Assembly (NCBI RefSeq): GCF_900094565.1
Contig: NZ_FMAF01000032.1
Span: 1 to 64,000 of the forward strand
Direction: 5' to 3'
Length of the DNA: 64,000 nt
DNA from: Martinezella lusitana
Lineage (GTDB): Bacteria; Pseudomonadota; Alphaproteobacteria; Rhizobiales; Rhizobiaceae
Under the pieces are notes generated by a model. The model was not told the origin of the DNA. It did no database searches and was given only the letters and a program-made list of their open reading frames with translations. Positions within the stretch are counted from its first letter, which is position 1. Each line of letters starts with the position of its first letter. Positions 1 to 8,796 of this stretch are shown here, one piece after another. Both the position numbers and the translations under genes were made by a program.

Positions 1-787
1 CTACCGGCTCGCCAAGAATCTGAAAGGCTCGCGTTTCGACGTGCGCCACGTCGAGGTCGGCGACGCCGGCAAAGCGCGGCTGAAGAATGACCTTGCCATC
101 GATTGCGTACCGGCGGACGCAGCACTCGACGGCGCCGATGTGGTCATTCTTGCCGTTCCGGATACGGCGATCGGCAAGGTCGCCGCCGGCATCGTCGACA
201 AGCTCAAGCCAGGAACGATGGTCGTCGCTCTCGACGCCGCCGCCCCCTTTGCAGGCCATCTGCCGCAGCGCGAGGATCTCACTTATTTCGTCACCCATCC
301 ATGCCACCCGCCGATCTTCAACGACGAGACGGACATGCAGGCCAAGAAGGACCATTTCGGTGGCCTGTTTGCCAAGCAGCACATCGTCTCGGCCCTGATG
401 CAGGGGCCGGAGACCGCCTATGCGCTCGGCGAGGAAATCGCCAAGGTCATCTGGGCACCCGTCATGCGCTCGCACCGCGTGACCGTCGAGCAGATGGCGA
501 TGCTGGAGCCGGGCCTTTCCGAGACGGTTTGCGCCTCGCTGCTCGTCGTCATGCGTCAGGCCATGGATGAATGTGTTTCCCGCGGCGTTCCGGCGGAAGC
601 CGCCCGCGACTTCCTGCTCGGCCATATGAATGTTCTCGGTGCCGTGATCTTCAAGGAAGTCGACGGCGTCTTCTCCGACGCCTGCAACAAGGCAATCGAG
701 TTCGGAATCCCCGCCCTGATGCGCGACGACTGGAAGAAGGTTTTCGAACCGCAGGAGATCGCCGAAAGCATCCGGCGTATTACCTGA
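1..787 (+). CDS. apnO: D-apionate oxidoisomerase, 5'-truncated by the window edge
   Basis: The open frame runs in from the window edge (first full codon at position 2), so the N-terminus with the dinucleotide-binding glycine motif is missing. About 262 residues are visible. They show the end of a Rossmann domain (VVILAVPDTAIGKVA) followed by an all-helical 6-phosphogluconate-dehydrogenase-like C-terminal domain containing THPCHPP. This architecture matches D-apionate oxidoisomerase, which oxidises D-apionate and migrates its hydroxymethyl group to give 3-oxo-isoapionate. Assignment to ApnO rather than a generic 6PGDH-like protein rests on the next two genes, apsD- and apnL-like, which supply the preceding steps. 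Alternative: another hydroxyacid dehydrogenase of the same superfamily. The GTG at 41 is internal, not the start. Confidence 0.75.
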   Translation, partial: YRLAKNLKGSRFDVRHVEVGDAGKARLKNDLAIDCVPADAALDGADVVILAVPDTAIGKVAAGIVDKLKPGTMVVALDAAAPFAGHLPQREDLTYFVTHPCHPPIFNDETDMQAKKDHFGGLFAKQHIVSALMQGPETAYALGEEIAKVIWAPVMRSHRVTVEQMAMLEPGLSETVCASLLVVMRQAMDECVSRGVPAEAARDFLLGHMNVLGAVIFKEVDGVFSDACNKAIEFGIPALMRDDWKKVFEPQEIAESIRRIT

Positions 788-866
788 GGAGATCCTGGGG
801 AGGGCGTCAGTCCTCCCTTCATCACCTTGTCGGGAACGGTGTTTGTTTCGTATTTGGGAGGAGACC

Positions 867-914
867 ATGAAACTGAGTGACATTCATGCGAATGGCACAG
901 GCTGGCTGAAATGA
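867..914 (+). CDS. 15-residue leader ORF coupled to apsD
   Basis: A 15-codon ORF (MKLSDIHANGTGWLK) begins with ATG at 867. It has a strong Shine-Dalgarno sequence, GGGAGGAG, at about 856-863. Its TGA (912-914) overlaps the ATG of the dehydrogenase at 911 in an ATGA arrangement. The dehydrogenase has no comparably strong ribosome-binding site of its own, so translation of the short ORF could feed it by coupling. I do not recognise the peptide and it has no run of a single amino acid, so classical attenuation is not indicated. It may instead be a relic of a former N-terminal extension. Confidence 0.4.
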   Translation: MKLSDIHANGTGWLK

Positions 915-1945
915 CAGAGCTCGGGGGCGCGTTGATCGGTTGCGGCTTCTTCGCAATCAATCAGATGCACGCATGGCGAGACGTCAAAGGTGCCCATATC
1001 GTTGCGATCTGCGATCGCGATCCGGAGCGACTGAAGATCGTCGGCGAGCAGTTCGGCATCGAACGGCGCTATACGGATGCGGCCGCGCTCTTTGCCGACG
1101 GTGGCTTCGATTTCGTCGATATCGCGACGACGGTGCAGAGCCACCGTACCCTGGTCGAAATGGCAGCCGCGCACAAGATCCCGGCAATCTGCCAGAAACC
1201 CTTCGCAAAGACGCTTGATGATGCCAAGGCGATGGTCGATGCCTGCTCCCGAGCCGGTATTCCCCTCATGGTGCATGAGAATTTCCGCTGGCAGACACCC
1301 ATTCAGGCCGTGAAGAACGTCCTGCTATCGGGCACGATCGGTGAGCCCTTCTGGGGCCGCTTTTCCTTCCGCTCAGGCTACGATGTCTTTTCCGGCCAAC
1401 CCTATCTCGCCGAAGGCGAACGTTTCATCATCGAGGATCTCGGCATCCATACGCTCGATATCGCCCGCTTCATTCTCGGCGATGTCACTTCGCTCACAGC
1501 CCGCACGAAGCGGGTCAATCCGAAGATTAGGGGTGAGGATGTCGCGACCATCCTGTTAGACCACGAAAGCGGTGCGACATCGATCGTCGATGTCAGCTAT
1601 GCTACCAGGCTCGCAATCGAACCCTTCCCGGAAACGCTGATCGAGCTCGACGGCCCGAAGGGAACGATCCGGCTTTCGCAAGGCTATCGCCTCGAAGTCA
1701 ACGGCCCCGACGGCATGACCGTCTCTGATGCTTCGCCGCGGCTTTTATCCTGGGCTTCGCGCCCCTGGCACAACATCCAGGAGAGCGTGCTGGCGATCCA
1801 GCAGCACTGGGCCGACCGTCTGGCGGATGGCAGCGAGACCTCCACATCCGGGGCCGATAATCTCAAGACTTTCGCGCTTGTCGAGGCGGCCTATGAGAGT
1901 GCCGCCAGCGGTCGCGCCGTCGATATCCAGGCAATGCTGCGATGA
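911..1945 (+). CDS. apsD: D-apiose dehydrogenase, Gfo/Idh/MocA family
   Basis: This is a 344-residue oxidoreductase of normal family length. The N-terminal Rossmann domain opens with GALIGCGFFA (residues 6-15), then an acidic residue after beta-2 (CDRD). The family's lysine lies in QKP (K96). The second domain has EDLGIHTLDIARF, giving the catalytic GxHxxD pair H180/D183. ApsD oxidises D-apiose to apionolactone, which ApnL then hydrolyses. The ORF ends in a 4-base ATGA overlap with the lactonase gene and starts in an ATGA overlap with a short leader ORF. Family assignment is certain. Apiose specificity is inferred from the linked lactonase and oxidoisomerase; other sugars are possible. Confidence 0.75.
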   Translation: MTELGGALIGCGFFAINQMHAWRDVKGAHIVAICDRDPERLKIVGEQFGIERRYTDAAALFADGGFDFVDIATTVQSHRTLVEMAAAHKIPAICQKPFAKTLDDAKAMVDACSRAGIPLMVHENFRWQTPIQAVKNVLLSGTIGEPFWGRFSFRSGYDVFSGQPYLAEGERFIIEDLGIHTLDIARFILGDVTSLTARTKRVNPKIRGEDVATILLDHESGATSIVDVSYATRLAIEPFPETLIELDGPKGTIRLSQGYRLEVNGPDGMTVSDASPRLLSWASRPWHNIQESVLAIQQHWADRLADGSETSTSGADNLKTFALVEAAYESAASGRAVDIQAMLR

Positions 1946-3825
1946 CGACCGGGATCGACCCGTTTCAGCTCTATGGAACGCGCGAGACGGACACGCCGCC
2001 GGTGCGGCTGACTGCCGGCAGGCTGGCTGTCGACTTCAAGGACGGCAATCTGCGTACCATCAAGTACGACGGCGCTGAAGTGCTGCGCGCGGTTTCCTAT
2101 CTTGTCCGCGACCGCGATTGGGGCACTTACGCCCCGTCTATCAGCGACCTACAAATTGATCAGCGTCTGGACGCCTTCGCCGTCAGCTATGTCGCGCGCT
2201 GTGCCGGACCTGGCGACACGGAGCTTGCAATTGATGTGCGGATCACCGCTCAGGCGGGTGAACCTCTGATCTTCGAGGCCGAAGCCCTTTCTCGAACCGG
2301 CTTCGCGACGAACCGCTGCGGCTTCTGCATTCTCCATCCGATCGTCGGCGTCGCAGGCATGCCGGTTTCGATCGAGCATGTCGATGGCCCCAGCGAGGAG
2401 ACGCAGTTTCCCGATCTCATCGCGCCGTGGCAGCCTTTCAAAGACATGCGCGCGATCACACACCGCGTGACCCCAAGCGTGACGGCAGAATGCCGCATGG
2501 AGGGCGACATCTTTGAAATGGAGGATCAGCGCAACTGGTCGGATGCGTCCTACAAGACTTATGTCCGTCCCCTCGCCTTGCCTTGGCCCTATCGCATATC
2601 GGTGGGTGAGCCCATTCGGCAGCGGATCGTTCTCAGTATCCGCGATAGGGGGCACCCATCGATCGCTCCAACATCGCGTTCCGCGGAAAATGGCTCCATC
2701 ACACTTTCGAGCGGTAGCAGAAGCGGCGTCATGCCACCGATCGGGCTTATCATCACGCCGCAGGAAGCGAAGGCAACGCTTGCGGCCCGCGACAGGCTTG
2801 CCGAGATCGGCCCGCAGGAACTGCTGTTCCATTTCGATCCCGACGCCGGCCATGGTGCCGATGCCTTCAAATCCTTCGCTGCCGTCGCCGCGCTTCATTC
2901 CGGCGGCTCGACGCTGGAAATTGCATTACCCTGTCGACAAACACCGCTTGCCGAAGCAACGCAGATCGCGAGCCGGATGCAAGCGGCAGGTTTCAATCCC
3001 GATGCGATCGTCATTTCTCCTTCCGTCGACCGGCAATCGACACCACCGGGCAGCGAATGGCCGGAATGCCCACCGCTGGAAGAGGTCTATGCCGCCGCAC
3101 ATGCAGCCTTTCCCGGCATGCGTCTCGGCGGCGGCATGCTGAGCTATTTCACCGAGCTCAATCGCAAGCGGGTTCCAGCCGGTCCGCTCGATTTCATTAC
3201 GCATTGCACCAATCCGATCGTGCATGCGGCTGATGATCTCAGCGTCATGCAGACGCTTGAAGCATTGCCGTTCATTACCCGCTCCGTGCGCGCCATCTAC
3301 GGCAACAAGCCCTATCGCATCGGCCCTTCGACCATACCCATGCGCCAGAACCCCTATGGCAGCCGCACGATGGACAATCCGGATGGCGGACGCATCGCCA
3401 TGGCCAACACCGATCCCCGGCACAGCGCCCGTTTCGGCGAAGCCTTCGCTTTCGGCTATGCCGCCCGCGTGCTCGATGTCGGATTGGAATGCCTGACGCT
3501 CTCCGCACTGACCGGACCTTTCGGCCTCATCGCCGGCAAGAGCGAACCGTCCCCGGCCGGCGCCACCCGCCCGATCTTCAACTCGGTCGCGACGCTGGCC
3601 CGCCTTGCCGGCAGCCAATGGCGCGAATGCATATCGTCCGAGCCGACCTCAGTGCTTGCTTTCGTCACCGCGCGAACCGGTGAGCGGCGGCAACTGCATC
3701 TGGTCAACGTCACCCCCGCACCGCGCCGGATCGAACTTGGACCCTTCCGTTCCGTTGACCAGCCCAAAAGCGATGCCCTCACGCTCGGAGCCTACGCGGT
3801 CACTTCGGCGACTTTGACGGATTGA
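1942..3825 (+). CDS. apnL: D-apionate lactonase
   Basis: A 627-residue protein starts with the ATG inside the apsD stop overlap (ATGA at 1942). There is no signal peptide, so it is cytosolic. The N-terminal 250 residues look beta-rich and carbohydrate-recognition-like. The middle has TIM-barrel features (MRLGGGMLSYFTELNR near residue 393, then THCTNPIVHAADD). The C-terminus is a beta domain typical of glycosidase-like folds. I recognise the overall type and length as the ApnL family, which opens apionolactone to D-apionate. I cannot point to proven catalytic residues. Its position between the dehydrogenase and kinase genes, and next to apnO, supports the role. Confidence 0.7.
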   Translation: MTTGIDPFQLYGTRETDTPPVRLTAGRLAVDFKDGNLRTIKYDGAEVLRAVSYLVRDRDWGTYAPSISDLQIDQRLDAFAVSYVARCAGPGDTELAIDVRITAQAGEPLIFEAEALSRTGFATNRCGFCILHPIVGVAGMPVSIEHVDGPSEETQFPDLIAPWQPFKDMRAITHRVTPSVTAECRMEGDIFEMEDQRNWSDASYKTYVRPLALPWPYRISVGEPIRQRIVLSIRDRGHPSIAPTSRSAENGSITLSSGSRSGVMPPIGLIITPQEAKATLAARDRLAEIGPQELLFHFDPDAGHGADAFKSFAAVAALHSGGSTLEIALPCRQTPLAEATQIASRMQAAGFNPDAIVISPSVDRQSTPPGSEWPECPPLEEVYAAAHAAFPGMRLGGGMLSYFTELNRKRVPAGPLDFITHCTNPIVHAADDLSVMQTLEALPFITRSVRAIYGNKPYRIGPSTIPMRQNPYGSRTMDNPDGGRIAMANTDPRHSARFGEAFAFGYAARVLDVGLECLTLSALTGPFGLIAGKSEPSPAGATRPIFNSVATLARLAGSQWRECISSEPTSVLAFVTARTGERRQLHLVNVTPAPRRIELGPFRSVDQPKSDALTLGAYAVTSATLTD

Positions 3826-3884
3826 CGTGAACCCGCAGACGCGCATGTTAGTCCCAACAATCGCAGTGATTTGGGAGGACCGGC

Positions 3885-4906
3885 GTGAAGACGAAGAAAC
3901 TGATCAACGAGGGTGCGGCCGCCGTCGACGAGATGCTGGCCGGCATTCTGGCAGCCCATCCCCGCCACCTTCGCGCTCTGGAAGGGTCGCCCCGTTCGAT
4001 CGTCGCCAAGCATGGGCCGCGGCCCGGCAAGGTCGGCATGGTCATTGGCGGCGGCTCGGGACATGAGCCGAGCTTCCTTGGTTTCGTCGGCAAGGGACTT
4101 GCCGATGCAGCCGCGATCGGCAACGTCTTTGCCTCGCCGCCGCCCGACCCCATCATCGAATGCGCCAAGGCCGTCGACGGCGGCGTCGGCGTGCTGTTCC
4201 TCTATGGCAACTATGCCGGCGACGTCATGAATTTCGACATGGCGGCCGAGATGGTTGCCATGGATGATGTGGAGGTACGCACCGTCGTCACGACCGATGA
4301 TATTGCTTCTGCCCCGCCGGAGCAGAAGGAGCGCCGGCGCGGTGTCGCCGGCAACGTCTTCGTCTTCAAGGCGGCAGGTGCGGCTTGCGATATGATGTAT
4401 GGCTTCGACGAGGTCGAACGCGTTGCGCGATGGGCCAATGAGCGGACTTTTACGATGGGTGTCGCGCTTTCTCCCCCTGCTCCCTGCCGCAGACCCGGAA
4501 ACCCAATTTCGAACTCGGGGCCGATGAAATGGAGATCGGCATGGGCATTCACGGCGAGCCGGGCGTTGCGCGCGGCCCGCTGAAGCCGGCGGATGAAGTA
4601 ACGAGCGAGCTGGTTGGTAAGATCCTTCACGAAATGAAGCCCGCCCGCGGCGACCGCGTTGCCGTGCTCATCAATTCGCTGGGCTCGACGCCCCTCATGG
4701 AGCTCTACATCCTGATGCGCAAGGTGAAGATGATGCTCGATGAAGCGGGCCTAGTCATCCATTTGTCGCTGGTCGGCAATTACTGCACCTCGCTGGAAAT
4801 GGCCGGCGCCTCGATCACGCTGATGCATCTCGATGACGAACTCCAGCGACTGATCGATCACCCCTGCGATTGCGCCATGTTCCGCTCCGGTGAGGCCCTG
4901 CAATGA
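3885..4906 (+). pseudogene. DhaK-type dihydroxyacetone/L-erythrulose kinase subunit, frameshifted
   Basis: A GTG start at 3885 follows GGGAGGA (3873-3879). The first frame encodes the DhaK N-domain (VIGGGSGHEPSFLGFVGKG) through GVALS. Continuity with DhaK then requires a switch at about 4470-4471 into the frame that reads SPCSLPQTRKPNFELG and continues to the stop at 4906. Removing two bases (a TC in the TCTC run) restores an unbroken DhaK of about 340 residues with the usual spacing. The substrate-binding histidine in GMGIHGEPG (codon about 4550) lies after the break, so the truncated 232-residue product would lack it. In apiose catabolism such a kinase phosphorylates L-erythrulose. It overlaps the dhaL start by 4 bases. 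This is either a real lesion or a sequencing error; I cannot tell which. Confidence 0.85.
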
Positions 4907-5544
4907 CGACTGTGACGGTTGAGGATCTGAAAGCGCTGTTTACCCGCATCGCCGAAGCGATGACGCGCGAAAAGGATCGCCTGTGCGAGCTGGACGGCTT
5001 AATCGGCGACGCCGACCATGGTATCGCCATGGAACTCGGATTTGCCGCTGCCGCCAAGGCAGTTTCAGGGCTGGATGCAACGACGGCCGATCCGACGCTC
5101 GTGTTCAACACGGCCGCCAAATCCTTTCTCAATGCTGTCGGCGCCTCTTCCGGACCGCTCTACGCAACCGCGCTGATGCGCGCCGGCGCATCAGCGAAGG
5201 GAAAGTCATCGCTGAACGACGACGATATGGTCGAGATCTTCACGGCTTTCGCCAAGGGGATTCAGGACAGAGGCAAGGCGGAGGTCGGCGAAAAGACGAT
5301 GGTCGACGCATGGGCGCCTGCCGCGATAGCCTGCCGAGCCGCGCGTGACCGAGGCCAGCCGCTTGCCGCTTGCCTGACCGCCGCCTTGGAGGCTGGGAAA
5401 GCGGGAGCCGACGCAACCAAGGAGATGATCGCCGCCAAAGGCCGCTCGTCCCGGCTTGGCGATCGCGCCTTGGGACACATGGATCCTGGAGCCGCTTCGG
5501 CGGTGGTGATCATAGCGTGCCTTCATATTCATTTCACGTCATAA
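4903..5544 (+). CDS. DhaL-type nucleotide-binding kinase subunit
   Basis: The 213-residue all-helical DhaL subunit binds the phosphate donor. The metal/nucleotide loop LIGDADHG (about residues 34-41) carries the DxD-H aspartates that chelate Mg. GASSGPLY and the C-terminal GHMDPGA motif are also present, and the length is normal. ATG at 4903 overlaps the dhaK stop (ATGA), so the two subunits are translationally coupled. With DhaK it should form the kinase acting on L-erythrulose, the tetrulose expected from decarboxylation of 3-oxo-isoapionate, or on dihydroxyacetone. No DhaM/PTS component is nearby, so an ATP-dependent type is likely. If the upstream frameshift is real, DhaL has no functional partner here. 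Confidence 0.85.
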   Translation: MTTVTVEDLKALFTRIAEAMTREKDRLCELDGLIGDADHGIAMELGFAAAAKAVSGLDATTADPTLVFNTAAKSFLNAVGASSGPLYATALMRAGASAKGKSSLNDDDMVEIFTAFAKGIQDRGKAEVGEKTMVDAWAPAAIACRAARDRGQPLAACLTAALEAGKAGADATKEMIAAKGRSSRLGDRALGHMDPGAASAVVIIACLHIHFTS

Positions 5545-5546
5545 TG

Positions 5547-5562
5547 ATGATGAGCTCATCAT
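5547..5562. promoter_or_regulatory. 16-bp perfect palindrome, candidate operator of the sugar ABC operon
   Basis: ATGATGAGCTCATCAT is a perfect 16-bp palindrome centred on SacI-like GAGCTC. It lies 3 bp after the dhaL stop and 66 bp before the binding-protein ATG. A TTGACA hexamer follows at 5568-5573, although I see no well-spaced -10 box. The lack of a loop and of a T-tract argues for a dimeric-regulator site rather than a terminator. No apiose regulator gene is in the window. Confidence 0.4.
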
Positions 5563-5628
5563 ACCAGTTGACATGCTGATATCTATTTGCCAAAACCGCC
5601 CTCAGCTTAGCTCGGAGGAGGATTGAAG

Positions 5629-6882
5629 ATGGCTATCAGTTGGAAATATGCGCGTTGGTTCGGCGCGGCTACGATTGCCGCGGCAGCTCTGGTGGGGACC
5701 AATGCCGCCGCGGAAGACCTGACGCTGTGGACGCTGAACTTCGACAATGGCGGCGCCAACACCGCCCTCAAGAAGGTGGCAAGCGACTTCGAAGCCGCCA
5801 ATCCCGGCACTCATATCCAGATCGTCCAGCGTGGGGTCGATGAACACAAGACCGCCCTTCGCGTGGCGGCCGGTTCCAGCAAGGGTCCGGATATCTATTT
5901 CAGCTGGGCCGGTCTCGGTCTTGGCGGCGAATATGTGAAGGCCGGCCTGTCGCTGCCGCTGGACAAATATTACACCCAGTACAAGTGGAGCGACGAACTG
6001 CTTCCTTCGGCGGCCGCCTTTGCCGACCTCTATCCGGGCGGCAAGCATGGCGTTCCCTTCACCTTCAAGGGTGAGGCCATCTACTACAACAAGAAGCTCT
6101 TCCAAAAGGCCGGTATCACTCAGGAGCCGAAGACCTACGAAGAGCTGCTCGCCGACGCGGAGAAGCTCAAGGCTGCCGGAATTCCTGCCTTCACCTTCGG
6201 CGGCTCCGTCAACTGGCATGTGATGCGCCTGATGGACGTACTGCTCGAAACCAAATGCGGCGCCGACAAGCATGACGCGCTAATGGCCATGAAGACCGAC
6301 TGGAACAAGGAGCCTTGCGCCACCGACGCCTTCACCGAATTCGCCAAATGGACCAGCGATTATACGCTGAAACCCTTCATGGGGATCAGCAACCAGCAGT
6401 CTTACACGCTGTTTGTCGCCGGCCGCGCCGCGATGATGCTGGAAGGCGACTGGCTTGTCAGCCAGCTGAGCGGCAGCGGCGTCAATCTCGACGATTACGG
6501 CGTCGTGCCGTTCCCGACGAACACCAACCGGCTCTACGGCTTTGCCGAATACAACTACGTCAGCACCAAAAGCAAAAGCCCGGACCTTGCCGCCAAGTTC
6601 CTCGACTACTTCCTGTCGACCAAGGTCCAGCAGGATCTCGTCGGGCAGGTCAGCTCGATCTCGGTCAACAAGAACGTTCAGTATGCCAACCAAAAGCCGC
6701 TCGAAGCAAAATGGCTAGATATCTTCAAGACCTACGGCAAGGTCTACATGAACGGCGACCAGGCCTTCCCGCTCGATGTCACGACGGAGTATTTCCGGGT
6801 GATCAACGATGTCGCGGCCGGCAACATCAAGCCGGCGGATGCGGCCAAGCAGCTGCAGACCTTCATCTCGGGCCGCACCTAA
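5629..6882 (+). CDS. Sugar ABC transporter substrate-binding protein, MalE/family 1
   Basis: ATG at 5629 is preferred over the in-frame TTG at 5623 because GGAGGAGG (about 5613-5622) sits at proper spacing. The 417-residue protein has a Sec signal peptide ending in AAAED and the extracellular solute-binding family 1 fold (LTLWTLNFDNGGANTALKK, then GVPFTFKGEAIYYNKKLF). Such proteins feed MalFG-type permeases and often bind oligosaccharides or glycosides rather than free pentoses. Clustering with apiose genes and a cytoplasmic glycosidase suggests an apiosyl conjugate as ligand, but the sequence cannot show this. It heads an operon with two permeases, the glycosidase and the ATPase. Confidence 0.85.
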   Translation: MAISWKYARWFGAATIAAAALVGTNAAAEDLTLWTLNFDNGGANTALKKVASDFEAANPGTHIQIVQRGVDEHKTALRVAAGSSKGPDIYFSWAGLGLGGEYVKAGLSLPLDKYYTQYKWSDELLPSAAAFADLYPGGKHGVPFTFKGEAIYYNKKLFQKAGITQEPKTYEELLADAEKLKAAGIPAFTFGGSVNWHVMRLMDVLLETKCGADKHDALMAMKTDWNKEPCATDAFTEFAKWTSDYTLKPFMGISNQQSYTLFVAGRAAMMLEGDWLVSQLSGSGVNLDDYGVVPFPTNTNRLYGFAEYNYVSTKSKSPDLAAKFLDYFLSTKVQQDLVGQVSSISVNKNVQYANQKPLEAKWLDIFKTYGKVYMNGDQAFPLDVTTEYFRVINDVAAGNIKPADAAKQLQTFISGRT

Positions 6883-6895
6883 TCTTCGAGGGAGG

Positions 6896-6923
6896 CCGCC
6901 GCCCCGATCACCGATCGCGGCGG
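6896..6923 (+). other. Intercistronic GC hairpin after the binding-protein gene
   Basis: CCGCCGC (6896-6902) pairs with GCGGCGG (6917-6923) across a 14-base loop in the 94-bp gap between the binding-protein stop and the permease start. There is no T-tract. Hairpins here commonly protect the upstream mRNA so the binding protein is made in excess of the permeases. Confidence 0.4.
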
Positions 6924-6976
6924 ACGGCTTCCCTCACCTTCGTGCCATGCGCCAGCCGTCGCCGGGAGCAATCAGA

Positions 6977-7876
6977 ATGTCACTCCGAAACCGAACCCAT
7001 GATCCCCGCGTCCAGGCGCTGATCCTGCTCGCTCCGGCCATGCTGATCTATGTGATCTTCGCACTGTATCCGATGCTGAACGTGGTGGTTCTGAGCTTCC
7101 AGAAGTGGAACGGGCTTGCCCCGCAACGCCCCTTCGTCGGTCTTGCAAATTATCAATATATCTTCACGCAGGATCCCGTCTTCTGGGTCGCCTTCAGGAA
7201 CACGGTTATCTGGACGATCATGTGCGTGATCTTCCCGCCGATGGTGGGGCTTCTGCTGGCGCTCAGCCTCAACCAGAAGCTCTTCGCCCGCAACACATTT
7301 CGCGCCATCTTCTATTTGCCCGTCATCATCGCGCCGATCGCGGTCGCGACCATGTGGAAGTGGATGTATGATCCGTTCTTCGGCCTCTTCACCGAGATCC
7401 TGACCTCGTTGGGGCTGCAGAGCTGGATACAGGACTGGCTCGGAGACAAGAGCGTTGCGCTCTACTCCGTCTTCGTCGCTTATCTCTGGCAGTCGGTCGG
7501 TTTCTCCATGGTCCTGTTTCTCGCCGGCCTGCAGAACGTCTCGCAGACGCTGGTCGAAGCTGCACGCATCGACGGCGCAGGTCGTTGGAACATCTTCAGA
7601 TACGTCACGCTTCCCGCACTTCGCACGACGATCACCATCGTGCTGGTGCTGTCCGTAATCTCATCGCTCAAGGCTTTCGACATCGTTTATGGCCTGACCG
7701 GCGGTGGACCGGCGCAATCTACACAGATGCTGGCGCTCTGGGCTTTCACGCAGGCGATGCAGATCTTCGATTTTGGCCGCGGCGCTGCGATCTCCGTCGT
7801 CCTGCTGCTGATCACCATCGCCGTCGTCATCCCCTATCTGCGCTGGACGCAAAAGCATGAGGAGGCCGAGCAATGA
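6977..7876 (+). CDS. Sugar ABC transporter permease, MalF/UgpA-like
   Basis: I chose ATG at 6977 (MSLRNRTHDPRVQALILLAPAM), after GGGAGCA, over upstream in-frame codons because the extra 56 residues of the longest frame read as non-coding and overlap the binding-protein gene. The 299-residue membrane protein has about six hydrophobic helices and the cytoplasmic EAA loop (EAARIDGAGRWNIFRYVTLPAL) that contacts the ATPase. It pairs with the next permease, which starts inside its stop codon (ATGA at 7873). The substrate is inferred only from the operon. Confidence 0.88.
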   Translation: MSLRNRTHDPRVQALILLAPAMLIYVIFALYPMLNVVVLSFQKWNGLAPQRPFVGLANYQYIFTQDPVFWVAFRNTVIWTIMCVIFPPMVGLLLALSLNQKLFARNTFRAIFYLPVIIAPIAVATMWKWMYDPFFGLFTEILTSLGLQSWIQDWLGDKSVALYSVFVAYLWQSVGFSMVLFLAGLQNVSQTLVEAARIDGAGRWNIFRYVTLPALRTTITIVLVLSVISSLKAFDIVYGLTGGGPAQSTQMLALWAFTQAMQIFDFGRGAAISVVLLLITIAVVIPYLRWTQKHEEAEQ

Positions 7877-8760
7877 CGGCAACATCGGCGACCTCCATGT
7901 CCGACGGCTTCGAGACCGTTGCTGTCGCAAAGCCCAAACGTGACCCTATCCTGATCGCGTTATGGATCACGCTGCTCGTCGTCGCGCTGATCTGGCTGGC
8001 GCCCTTCATTTTCATCCTCTTCACCTCGCTGAAGACGCAAGCAGCGGTTACCAGCACGGGGGCTTTCATGCCGCCGACCAATCCTGCCTTCGAGAATTAT
8101 TCGAACGCCTGGGGACGCGGCAATTTCGCCGGCGCCTTCCTCAACAGCGCCATCATCACCGTCATCAAGGTGCCGCTCGGCCTCATCCTGTCGGCCATGG
8201 CGGCCTATGCTCTCGCCAAGATCCGCTTGCGATTTAGCAAACTGTTGCTGCTTCTCGTCGTCTTCGGGACCATGATCCCCTTTCAAGTCATGCTGGCGCC
8301 GCTGTTCACGCTCGTCAATTCGCTTGGCCTGATCGACACCTATCCCGGCGTCATCCTCCCCTATATCGCCTTTGGCGTGCCCTATCAGGTCTTCATCCTG
8401 CACGGCTTCTTCAAAGGCATCCCGAAGGAGCTGTCCGAGGCCGCACTGATCGATGGCGCCAGCCACTTCACCATTTTCCGCCGGATATTTCTGCCGGTCT
8501 GCCTGCCAGTGCTCGCGGCCCTGCTGATCCTGGATTTCGTCTCGACATGGAATGAATTCGCCATGGCGCTGGTGCTGCTGCAGGACCAGCACATGTGGAC
8601 GCTGCCGCTCGGGCTCATGTCCTTCCAGGGGCAGTTCTCCAACGATTACGGGCAGTTGAACGCGGCAATCGTCATGACCGTGCTGCCGGCAACCATCGTT
8701 TATCTGATCTTCCAGCGCTACTTCGTCTCCGGGCTCACCTCCGGCGCGGTCAAGGGCTGA
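7873..8760 (+). CDS. Sugar ABC transporter permease, MalG/UgpE-like
   Basis: This 295-residue inner-membrane protein overlaps the previous permease by 4 bases. A short polar N-terminus precedes the first helix (IALWITLLVVALIWLAPFIF). A typical EAA motif (SEAALIDGASHFTIFRRIFLP) occurs in the second half, and the protein ends in FVSGLTSGAVKG as MalG-type permeases do. With the upstream permease it forms the membrane channel, energised by the ATPase encoded at 10329-11393. Confidence 0.88.
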   Translation: MTATSATSMSDGFETVAVAKPKRDPILIALWITLLVVALIWLAPFIFILFTSLKTQAAVTSTGAFMPPTNPAFENYSNAWGRGNFAGAFLNSAIITVIKVPLGLILSAMAAYALAKIRLRFSKLLLLLVVFGTMIPFQVMLAPLFTLVNSLGLIDTYPGVILPYIAFGVPYQVFILHGFFKGIPKELSEAALIDGASHFTIFRRIFLPVCLPVLAALLILDFVSTWNEFAMALVLLQDQHMWTLPLGLMSFQGQFSNDYGQLNAAIVMTVLPATIVYLIFQRYFVSGLTSGAVKG

Positions 8761-8796
8761 ACGGTCAAATCATCCATACATATCGAGGAGAACATC

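Noticed and set aside
798..817. GGGAGG/CCTCCC hairpin as a terminator after apnO
   Set aside because: The stem is only 6 bp with a 2-base T-run, and the same-strand apsD gene follows closely; too weak to call.
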